NCBI RefSeq assembly: GCF_012912135.1
Contig: NZ_QMEB01000035.1
Span: forward strand, 1 to 33,471
Length of the DNA: 33,471 nucleotides
Reading direction: 5' to 3'
Origin: Brasilonema bromeliae SPC951
GTDB taxonomy: Bacteria > Cyanobacteriota > Cyanobacteriia > Cyanobacteriales > Nostocaceae
Shown here: positions 23,498 through 30,593 of the stretch, piece by piece
How the letters are laid out: every line of letters begins with the position of its first letter
Position numbering within the stretch: position 1 is the stretch's first letter
Position numbers and translations under genes: made by a program
The notes under the pieces: model-generated
What the model was told of the DNA's origin: nothing
What the model saw: the letters and a program-made list of their open reading frames with translations, nothing else
Databases searched by the model: none

Positions 23498-24946
23498 TTA
23501 GAAATATATTTTTTCAGAACCATTGAATAGATATCCACTTTTGTTAAAGCCATTCCAGTCCCAAATCTTGGTCTTCAACTGTTTGCCAAATACTTTGACA
23601 TAGCCATAGATTTTACCGTTGAGAGCTTTTATATCGTTGAAAGCATAATAGTCCGCTTTAAGATACGCTCTGTTAGTACCGGGTTCAATATCTACTAATG
23701 CTAAGGCACTGATATCCAGATTGTCTTTTAGGAAAGTGAGGTCTACATCAAGTCCAGCAGATACAACCTTAATACTTGCTACTGCCTGACCATAACCTCT
23801 AGTGTCTAAGAACGCATTAACCTTCGCATAAGCAGATTTAGGGGACGCAACCAAATTGTAAGTAAATCCACCACTACCTTGTACTCCAAGTTTACCTTTC
23901 ATTGAAACAGGACCAAGGGAAAAGCCAAAATTTGCAACTTCTTTATCTAAAGAGCGAGAGTACTTATCACCAAGTTGCAAAGAAGCTTGGCGTGCATCTT
24001 GGAAGTTATAAACGTTGTTTCCATGCACGAATAAATTCATGTTGGTAGTAAGGTTACCAGATGCAGGTGCATTTAAGCTTGCTGTTGCCCGTAACAAGTC
24101 AGCGTGATTGTTGAACATGTAACCCCCAGCATTGGCTTCTGCATAAGCACTGGAAGAAAGAGGTGAAGCTGTTAGTTCCATTTTGCCTTTGATGTAAGCT
24201 GCGATGATTTTTGGGTCTCCTGTATCCAGGTTGAAGGTTTTGAGGATAGTTTTAGTTCTAGGAAACGGAAATCGCAGACCTTTGTTTATGGCATCGCTTT
24301 TGATTTGTTTCGATAAACTTTTTTGCAATTCGTTGTTGTTAGTTTTACTTGGAGCTAATTCGGTTTCTTGATTTAGTCGCTGTTTGATAAAGTCGAGTAC
24401 TTTATTTGGTTCGAGCGATTCTCTTAGTGCTGCTTTAGCACTATCCTCTGGTTGATGCGCCTGATCAATCTCTGCTGCCTGTTTTTCTAAAGTAGATTGG
24501 TTTATATTAGATTCCTGCAACGTTACTTCCTTTTCAGGAGAACGAAGCGAATATCCTAGTTCGTTAAACTGCTGTTCCAAGCGATTAATTTCAGCATAGT
24601 ATTCTGCAGCTTGTATTTTTTCACCATTAGGCAATGTGAGGATTGTATCTTCGGAAACCTCTTTACCTGTTTCTGGGTCTTTCAACTCAAAAGGCTGAAA
24701 TTTGATAGGTTCTTGCTTCTTAAGTTGTACTAGAGTATTATCAATATTTACCTCTGGTGTTGGAGCTTCCTTAAATGCAGAATTATCAATTTTGGCATTA
24801 TTAGGACGCTCAAAGTTGCTAGAATCCACTGCTTGATTTGCTTGCAAGTCAGTTTTAGCCATAACAGGTAATGTCGCAGCCAAGTTTAAGGCATAAATTG
24901 CTAACATTGAACCAATTGAACTAATAAAAGCTATACGTTTCGACAT
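23498..24946 (-). CDS. Exported protein with coiled-coil stalk and beta-rich C-terminal domain, unknown function
   Basis: This 482-residue protein has a signal peptide (cleavage after PVMA near residue 30), a polar, Glu/Gln/Asn-rich region with predicted helices to about residue 240, and a C-terminal half (about 245-482) of alternating hydrophobic residues, such as AYAEANAGGYMFNN, LTTNMNLFVHGNNVYN, FGFSLGPVSMKGKLGV and LNGKIYGYVKVFGKQLKTKI. This is a beta-sheet-rich domain with many Gly and aromatic residues. I do not recognise a family. It lies 218 bases upstream of the vitellogenin-like gene on the same strand. The context suggests a functional partner, possibly a lipid-binding beta sheet or an outer-envelope protein, but that is inference. 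Confidence 0.75.
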   Translation of the reverse strand: MSKRIAFISSIGSMLAIYALNLAATLPVMAKTDLQANQAVDSSNFERPNNAKIDNSAFKEAPTPEVNIDNTLVQLKKQEPIKFQPFELKDPETGKEVSEDTILTLPNGEKIQAAEYYAEINRLEQQFNELGYSLRSPEKEVTLQESNINQSTLEKQAAEIDQAHQPEDSAKAALRESLEPNKVLDFIKQRLNQETELAPSKTNNNELQKSLSKQIKSDAINKGLRFPFPRTKTILKTFNLDTGDPKIIAAYIKGKMELTASPLSSSAYAEANAGGYMFNNHADLLRATASLNAPASGNLTTNMNLFVHGNNVYNFQDARQASLQLGDKYSRSLDKEVANFGFSLGPVSMKGKLGVQGSGGFTYNLVASPKSAYAKVNAFLDTRGYGQAVASIKVVSAGLDVDLTFLKDNLDISALALVDIEPGTNRAYLKADYYAFNDIKALNGKIYGYVKVFGKQLKTKIWDWNGFNKSGYLFNGSEKIYF

Positions 24947-25041
24947 ATCTCAAAGTTAATCCATGTAATTTGATATTAGGGTCAGTGCAACATTAATCAC
25001 TGTCCCGAAGATTATTTTGCTGGTACGAATTTGGAGTAAGA

Positions 25042-25067
25042 TTTCCGACTTTTTCAAAAGTCGGAAA
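25042..25067. promoter_or_regulatory. Palindrome in the divergent promoter region
   Basis: TTTCCGACTTTT (25042-25053) and AAAAGTCGGAAA (25056-25067) are perfect 12-bp inverted repeats separated by two bases. It lies about 95 bases upstream of the minus-strand 482-residue gene and 110 bases upstream of the plus-strand AAA-like gene. It may be an operator for either or both, or a terminator hairpin. The rest of 24947-25176 is AT-rich with no gene. Confidence 0.45.
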
Positions 25068-25140
25068 CTTGGGTCTGTAATTAACTGTTAAGCACTTAAA
25101 AAAAATCCGGTAAGCCAAAAGCTAGTAGAACATTCTATTT

Positions 25141-25173
25141 TTGAATTACTATTACTATACGTATAATTAGGAG
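25141..25173 (+). promoter_or_regulatory. Promoter-like boxes and Shine-Dalgarno of the truncated AAA-like gene
   Basis: TTGAAT (25141-25146) and TATAAT (25162-25167) are separated by 15 bases, slightly shorter than ideal. AGGAG (25169-25173) follows immediately and lies three bases before the ATG at 25177. The -10 box is so close to the AGGAG that a transcript from it would start at or after the ribosome site. The boxes may therefore be fortuitous, but the Shine-Dalgarno is strong. Confidence 0.4.
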
Positions 25174-25176
25174 TTA

Positions 25177-26052
25177 ATGTCACGAATAATGCACCACGCT
25201 GCACAACAAGGATACCGCACGGTAGTTTTAAATTTACGAGATGCAGTAGGTGAAGATTTTAATAGCTTAGATAAGTTTTTGCAGTGGTTTATCACCAGTA
25301 TTGCCGAGACATTAGAGTTAGGGCAACCTGTAGAAGAACACTGGCGCAAAAGTTTGGGTAATTGTAAGATAAAATGCCGAACCTACTTTGAAAAGTATCT
25401 CTTACCAGGAGATAGTGCCGTTGCGATCGCCTTAGATGAAGTAGATAGACTTTTTGTGCATGGGGAAATAGCTGGAGAGTTTTTGGGAATGCTGCGAACT
25501 TGGCACGAAGACGCAAAAACTAAACCTCTTTGGCGACAATTGCGGTTATTGATGTTGCACACACAAGTTTATACTCAACTAAATATTAATCAGTCACCGT
25601 TTAATGCCGGGACAGAAATTAAATTAACAGATTTTACTAGCGAAGAGGTGGAATCTCTGTCACGGCAGTATAAATTAAACTGGAAAAATACTCAAGTTGA
25701 ACAACTAATGGCAATGGTAGGAGGACATCCCTATCTAGCAACAAAAGCCATACAGGTAGTATCGCGCCAGGATATGACTTTAGAAAGTTTATTGCAATCA
25801 GCACCCACAGCTTCTGGGATTTATCGGAACCATTTAGAAAGACACTGGCGTTATTTACAAGCAAATATCCCACTAGCAACAGCATTTAAAACAATAGTTT
25901 TAGCAGATAGTCCGGTTGAATTTAATTCAAATTTAAATTTAGACGATGCAGTAAAATTATATGATTTTGGCTTGGTAGAACTGCAAACTAATAGTGTAGT
26001 GTCACGTTATCAAATCTATAGTTTATATTTCCAAGAACGCTTGGGAAGTTAG
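25177..26052 (+). CDS. AAA-like domain (PF14516-type) protein lacking its P-loop
   Basis: This 291-residue protein aligns by eye with the AAA-like family common in cyanobacteria, whose N-terminus usually reads RQMGKTSL followed by a short helix and GYRTVxLNL. Here the protein starts just after that P-loop: MSRIMHHAAQQGYRTVVLNL. The Walker B motif is kept (AVAIALDEVDRLF, D87/E88), as are the LTDFTSEEVE and GGHPYLATKA segments that follow it. The upstream 230 bases hold no missing exon in any frame. It is either a 5'-truncated remnant that retains an open frame, or an ATPase-dead protein with its own strong AGGAG site. Confidence 0.75.
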   Translation: MSRIMHHAAQQGYRTVVLNLRDAVGEDFNSLDKFLQWFITSIAETLELGQPVEEHWRKSLGNCKIKCRTYFEKYLLPGDSAVAIALDEVDRLFVHGEIAGEFLGMLRTWHEDAKTKPLWRQLRLLMLHTQVYTQLNINQSPFNAGTEIKLTDFTSEEVESLSRQYKLNWKNTQVEQLMAMVGGHPYLATKAIQVVSRQDMTLESLLQSAPTASGIYRNHLERHWRYLQANIPLATAFKTIVLADSPVEFNSNLNLDDAVKLYDFGLVELQTNSVVSRYQIYSLYFQERLGS

Positions 26053-26086
26053 CGCTTTTTATTAATATGAAAAAACAAAAATGTGT

Positions 26087-26209
26087 GTAGGTTGGGTTGA
26101 ACAAAGTGAAACCCAACAATGCTTAATTTTGTTAACGTTGGGTTTCGTTCCTCAAACGCCAGACGCCTCTGTCGGGAAACCCTCCTGGAGCTTACGCTCC
26201 CCAACCTAC
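26087..26209. repeat. 123-bp MITE-like element with GTAGGTTGGG ends
   Basis: GTAGGTTGGG (26087-26096) and CCCAACCTAC (26200-26209) are perfect terminal inverted repeats. Inside are GTTGGGTT/AACCCAAC (26091-26117), a second GTTGGGTTTCGTTCCTC block (from 26137) and GGAGC-TTAC-GCTCC (26187-26200). GTAGGTTGGGTT...AAACCCAAC elements are familiar dispersed repeats in filamentous cyanobacteria. It lies between the two AAA-like genes; an in-frame upstream extension of the second gene runs through it and is not real coding sequence. Confidence 0.7.
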
Positions 26210-26250
26210 GATTCTCTACGATTCTCAAATTTATTCATGTATATAGAATT

Positions 26251-28272
26251 ATGAGTTACTCGAAACAAAGTAATGGGTATCAAGTAGGAGGAAGTCTTGG
26301 CGAATCAGCTTCAACTTATGTTGTACGCCGAGCAGATTCTCAACTTTACTCAGGGTTAAAAACTGGTAAATTTTGCTATTTATTAAATTGCCGACAAATG
26401 GGGAAATCGAGTTTGCGCGTACAGACAATGGCACGCCTTAAAAAAGAAGGGGTTGCTTGCGTGGCATTTGAAATGCGTGAATTCTGCCTACATGAAGTGA
26501 CAGAAGATGAATTTTATGGTGGTTTTGTTAGCTATCTAGTAAATGAATTTAATTTAGAGATTGACTTAGAAAGCTGGTGGTATGGGCATAGTTTAATTCA
26601 TCCGGCTTTAAGGTTGACTAAGTTTATCGAAGAAATACTACTAGAACAAATTCCCCAAAGTATTGTTATCTTTGCCGATGAAATTGATAGCGTTTTAAAT
26701 TTAAGTTTCAAAGACGATTTTTTTGCCTTGATTCGCGGATGTTATAACAAACGTGCTGATAAACTCAAATACAACCGTCTCACTTTTGCACTGTTGGGGG
26801 TAGCTACTCCTGCTGATTTAATTGAAGATAAAGACAATACACCGTTTAATATCGAAAGCGAAGCAATTGAATTAACTGGTTTTCAATTGGATGAAGCAAC
26901 ACCTCTAGAAAAGGGATTTGTTGGTATCAGCAGCAATCCCCGTGCAGTACTTCAGGAAATTTTGCTCTGGACTGGGGGGCAACCGTTTCTGACGCAATGG
27001 ATTTGTCAGCTTGTATCTTCTAACTTGTCACACATTGCTGCTGGAGTAGAAGCAGATTGTGTTGCCACAATTGTGCGATCGCGCATTCTCTCTAATTGGT
27101 TAGCGCAAGATAAACAACAACATTTACAGACAATACGCGATCGCATTCTCAACAACGAGCAACTTGCTTGTTGGTCGCTGGGGATGTATCAAAAAGTTTT
27201 ACAAGCTGGAGAATTAGCTGTTGATGACAGTCCAGAAATCATGAAATTGCGGTTATCGAGTTTAGTCATCAAGCAAGAAGGTAAATTAAGAGTTTATAAC
27301 CGCATCTACCAGTCAGTTTTTGATAACACTTGGGTAGAAAAGGAACTACAAAATATGAGACCATATGCTGAAGCATTTGCCGCTTGGGAAGCTTCAGGAC
27401 GTGATACGTCGCATTTATTGCGTGGGGATGATTTAGGCTTCGCTTTGGCGTGGGCGAATGGAAGAAGTTTGAGTGATAAGGATTATCAGTTTTTGGTTGC
27501 TAGCCAAGAGTTGGAACTAACGCAGGTGCAGCAGAGAACGGAAATCGCTTTGCTGCAAGAGAAACAAGCGCAGCAGAATTTCGTTGAGGCGCAACGAAAA
27601 GCCAAGCGCAGCGCGCGTCTTACCTTTGCCTCAATGATTGCAAGCTTAACGATGGGTGCGATTACGATTATTTTAACTCCAGGACCTCTAGCAATTTTGT
27701 TAAATAATATAGCGTTCCAAATTTACGCTGACGATCATCTACAAACTGCTTTACAGGTTTATGACTTAGCACTCTTAATTAAACCAGCCTATCCAGAAGC
27801 TCTTTATACCAAAGGAAGAATTTACGAAGACCTGCAAGATTTTGATAACGCCTCCAATAATTACGAATCTGCCAAAGACCATAAGTTTCCTCAAGCATAT
27901 AGTGAATTAGCTCGCCTACACATTCTTAATAAAAGATACTCCCGAGCTGTTGACATAATTTCAGAGGGTTTAAAACTGCGTCTTACAGATCGAGAAAAGT
28001 ATGGTATGTTTAAAAATTTGGGCTGGGCACAATTCGAGCTAGCGCGACAGGGAAAAGCTACCTATGAGCAAGCAGAAATTTCCCTAGATGAAGCTATTGA
28101 TTTACAAGAAGAGTCTGCTTCCCCCCACTGTTTATTAGCTCAACTTCTCGAAGCTAAAGCTTTAAAGTCAAAATCTCTTACAGAATGGCGTAAATGCTTT
28201 GAACTTGGGGACTCTGACCACCCTGATGAGCGTAAGTGGATTGAGGATGCACGTCAACGCCTCAGAATGTAG
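26251..28272 (+). CDS. AAA-like ATPase with coiled coil, membrane segment and TPR tail
   Basis: From ATG 26251 this is a 673-residue protein. The PF14516-type AAA-like domain covers about 8-330, with Walker A CRQMGKSS (47-54) and Walker B SIVIFADEIDSVL (D143/E144). Then come FRRxN-like GGQPFLTQWIC, a coiled coil rich in Glu/Gln near 425-455 (QELELTQVQQ, LLQEKQAQQN), a hydrophobic segment near 458-485, and at least four TPR-like helix pairs to the end. Such proteins are abundant in Nostoc-like genomes; the function is unknown and a signalling or scaffold role is a guess. The longer frame from 26119 runs through a repeat element, so 26251 is chosen. Confidence 0.85.
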   Translation: MSYSKQSNGYQVGGSLGESASTYVVRRADSQLYSGLKTGKFCYLLNCRQMGKSSLRVQTMARLKKEGVACVAFEMREFCLHEVTEDEFYGGFVSYLVNEFNLEIDLESWWYGHSLIHPALRLTKFIEEILLEQIPQSIVIFADEIDSVLNLSFKDDFFALIRGCYNKRADKLKYNRLTFALLGVATPADLIEDKDNTPFNIESEAIELTGFQLDEATPLEKGFVGISSNPRAVLQEILLWTGGQPFLTQWICQLVSSNLSHIAAGVEADCVATIVRSRILSNWLAQDKQQHLQTIRDRILNNEQLACWSLGMYQKVLQAGELAVDDSPEIMKLRLSSLVIKQEGKLRVYNRIYQSVFDNTWVEKELQNMRPYAEAFAAWEASGRDTSHLLRGDDLGFALAWANGRSLSDKDYQFLVASQELELTQVQQRTEIALLQEKQAQQNFVEAQRKAKRSARLTFASMIASLTMGAITIILTPGPLAILLNNIAFQIYADDHLQTALQVYDLALLIKPAYPEALYTKGRIYEDLQDFDNASNNYESAKDHKFPQAYSELARLHILNKRYSRAVDIISEGLKLRLTDREKYGMFKNLGWAQFELARQGKATYEQAEISLDEAIDLQEESASPHCLLAQLLEAKALKSKSLTEWRKCFELGDSDHPDERKWIEDARQRLRM

Positions 28273-28386
28273 CCGATTGATGCATTTATATCGCTAAATA
28301 TATTTAAATTATTTGAATAATCTCCGGAATCTGAATTTTAAGCATTGAATAAATTCTCGTCAAAGTTGAAATATTTAGAATTGACC

Positions 28387-28860
28387 ATGCTTAAAGGCTC
28401 ACATACCATAGCATTTGCATTAACACTGACATCACTATTTCTCGTAATTAATACAAACATTGCCTACGCAAAGCAGAACCCTGAACGTGGAACATATGTA
28501 ATTAACGAACCTGAACCTGGAGATGCACCTGGACTACCTAGACCACCCAGACCTTGTTCTAGACCCGGTGGCACATTTCCATGTACTCGACGTCCTGCTC
28601 CTCCCATTCCAATTATTGATCTTGAACTTAATGATGTCACGAATGACGTTGCAATTAAAAAACTTGAAGCGCTGAAAGCTTCAGGAAAAGCAACCAACGA
28701 TGATTACATACTTTTGGGTTATTTCTACAGTCTGGAGAAAAAATACGACCTGTCTGAGGCTAATTACCTCAAAGCGTTGGAACTCGCAACTGATGATGGT
28801 AGAAAAGCCATCATCCAACAAGAACTCAAAAAAGTCCGTGATCATAATGTAAAGCAATAA
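28387..28860 (+). CDS. Small exported TPR protein with a proline-rich linker
   Basis: From ATG 28387 this is a 157-residue protein with a signal peptide (hydrophobic run, then IAYA near residue 28). A proline-rich linker follows (EPEPGDAPGLPRPPRP) with two cysteines in PCSRPGGTFPC that could form a disulfide. Residues about 90-157 contain a TPR-like helix pair (DDYILLGYFYSLEKKYDLSE). A TTG at 28345 would add 14 residues ahead of the signal peptide and is less likely. It lies 114 bases after the AAA-TPR gene and may be co-expressed with it. No family name is given. Confidence 0.75.
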   Translation: MLKGSHTIAFALTLTSLFLVINTNIAYAKQNPERGTYVINEPEPGDAPGLPRPPRPCSRPGGTFPCTRRPAPPIPIIDLELNDVTNDVAIKKLEALKASGKATNDDYILLGYFYSLEKKYDLSEANYLKALELATDDGRKAIIQQELKKVRDHNVKQ

Positions 28861-28992
28861 CTTAAATAGGTGGCTATAGTAGCAAACAAAGCCGAGAATA
28901 AAGCCAACAACCTACCTTCGCGATCTGCCGAACGCGAGTGCGTGCGCTTTGCGCGTGAGGCAAGCGAAGCTATCGCCGGATTGTCTTGGAAG

Positions 28993-29022
28993 CCTACACT
29001 CACTTTTGAGCAGGAGTGTAGG
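28993..29022. terminator. Stem-loop between convergent genes
   Basis: CCTACACTC (28993-29001) and GAGTGTAGG (29014-29022) form a perfect 9-bp stem with a 12-nt loop, between the plus-strand TPR gene (ends 28860) and the minus-strand kinase gene (ends 29056). No T-run follows. A palindromic GCGAGTGCGTGCGCTTTGCGCG patch at about 28934-28955 is also present. The interval holds no gene. Confidence 0.45.
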
Positions 29023-29055
29023 AGATGTCACTATATTGGTACGGGTAACTTTTGG

Positions 29056-30264
29056 TTAAACTGAGGATCGCTTTGGTAAAGTTACTATTACCCTTGTTCC
29101 TTTGCCCACCTGACTTTCTAAAGTAATATCACCGCCATGTAACTCTACACAAACTTTCGCAATAGCAAGCCCCAAACCTGTTCCAGGGATTGTGTCAACG
29201 TTACTCCCACGACTGAAAGCTTGAAACAAGTTTTCTTGCTCGTTTATAGGTATACCAATACCTTTGTCTTTAACGTAAAAGATAACTTGTTCCTCACCCC
29301 CAATCAGATGAAACTCTATCTCACCTCCATCTGGGGAGAATTTAATCGCATTAGATATTAAGTTAACAAAAATTTGCCGCAAGAGTCCTCCATCACCCCA
29401 GAACCCCTTGTAATTGCCAGTTATCTCATAGACTAAATGATGGCGATCTGCGCTTTGCGCAGCAGCATAGCTATCGCTTAATTTTTCCTGCTGCTCTTCT
29501 ATCAAGCCAGAAAAAAAGTGGTATAAGTCGAGTGGCTGGGGCTTAAACTGGGCTTTGTTTGACTCAAATTGGTTAAACACAAGCAAGTCATCGACCAATT
29601 TAGCCATGTAGCGAGCTTTGTGTTCAATAATTTGTAGGAACTTCTCTTGTTTAGATTCATCGAGCTTCACGCCATGTTGCTTAAGTGTGGATGTTGCAGC
29701 AAGAATAGAAGCTAATGGCGTTCGATACTCGTAAGAAACTGTTGTCATCATTTGGGATTTAAATGCGTTCAGTTTCTGTTCCTTTCTCAAAGCTGCTTGA
29801 GTTTGAGCAAGCAGTTCTGCTTGTTTGAGCATGAAGCGCTGTCTTTCCCTAGTTTTGGTCAGCACGGTTTGCAAGTCCGAGTGCTGAATCACCTTGCGAA
29901 CTGCCAACTGTAACACATCGGGTTTGAGATGTTGCTTGACCAAGTAATCTTGGACACCCTTTTTCATCGCTTGTACAGCGACCGCTTCATCACCTTGGCC
30001 TGTCAGCATAATCACTGATGCCGCAGTATCCAATCTTTCCCGCGTTAGTTGCTCAAGAATTTCTAGCCCAGTCATATCAGGTAGGTAGAAATCGAGTAGA
30101 ATGACATCACAGAGTATTTTTTGGCACAAGGCAAGTCCATCCTTAGCAGACTCTGCTTCCAAAATCTGGTAGGACTGGTGAGGATCTTTCAAAAGATATC
30201 GCCGATAGATTCTTCGATCCTGTGCACAATCATCAATGATGAGTAGCGTCCTGGTATCTGACAT
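29056..30264 (-). CDS. Response regulator-histidine kinase fusion with a Tyr in place of the phosphoacceptor His
   Basis: This 402-residue soluble protein starts with a receiver domain (1-125) having D11/D12, phosphoacceptor D58 in VILLDFYLPD, T88 and K110. A coiled linker (130-165) leads to a HisKA dimerisation helix and a HATPase_c domain with intact N (NLISNAIKFSPDGG), G1 (DKGIGIP), F and G2 (GTGLGLAI) boxes. The H-box, normally SHEYRTPL, reads TVSYEYRTPL: residue 178 is Tyr, codon TAC at 29731-29733 on the minus strand. The protein could bind ATP but not autophosphorylate on the canonical His. A role as an atypical or phosphatase-type output is possible. Confidence 0.9.
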   Translation of the reverse strand: MSDTRTLLIIDDCAQDRRIYRRYLLKDPHQSYQILEAESAKDGLALCQKILCDVILLDFYLPDMTGLEILEQLTRERLDTAASVIMLTGQGDEAVAVQAMKKGVQDYLVKQHLKPDVLQLAVRKVIQHSDLQTVLTKTRERQRFMLKQAELLAQTQAALRKEQKLNAFKSQMMTTVSYEYRTPLASILAATSTLKQHGVKLDESKQEKFLQIIEHKARYMAKLVDDLLVFNQFESNKAQFKPQPLDLYHFFSGLIEEQQEKLSDSYAAAQSADRHHLVYEITGNYKGFWGDGGLLRQIFVNLISNAIKFSPDGGEIEFHLIGGEEQVIFYVKDKGIGIPINEQENLFQAFSRGSNVDTIPGTGLGLAIAKVCVELHGGDITLESQVGKGTRVIVTLPKRSSV

Positions 30265-30593
30265 AAAAGGATGAAGCAGACTTGCTGCACTCTTTCAACA
30301 AGCTTCTTATCTATCATAGAATTTTTAACAAAATTTTAAACAATTAAAAAATTTGAATTGGAAATTATTATTAATTAATGATAACATTTTCTCCTGTCAT
30401 ACCCGCTTGGTGTGTGTCCCGCTATCGGGCAACGTAGGGGAACTAGAGGAGACAGGAGGGCAAATTGATAGAAAAGTTTATAAATTTTTGTGACAAAGTT
30501 TATCATCTGAAAAAAAATTAACTGGATGAGTCATGAAATTTTCGTCCAAAGTCTTGTACTCATGACTCATCATTCATGACTCATGATTGTTCG
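30265..30593. other. Gene-free interval with a branched hairpin and STRR words
   Basis: There is no open frame of note. CTCCTGTC (30391-30398) and GACAGGAG (30451-30458) form an 8-bp stem enclosing CCCG-CTAT-CGGG (30418-30429). Closer to the M16 stop, imperfect ATGACTC/CATGACT heptad words repeat (about 30520-30590). The AT-rich 30300-30385 stretch likely holds the promoter of the kinase gene. Confidence 0.5.

Noticed and set aside
26119-26250. N-terminal extension of the AAA-TPR protein
   Set aside because: The extension is encoded by a MITE-like repeat; the conserved domain begins just after the ATG at 26251.
28870-29064. 64-codon frame after the exported TPR gene
   Set aside because: It runs through palindromic repeat sequence and overlaps the kinase gene end; no protein features.
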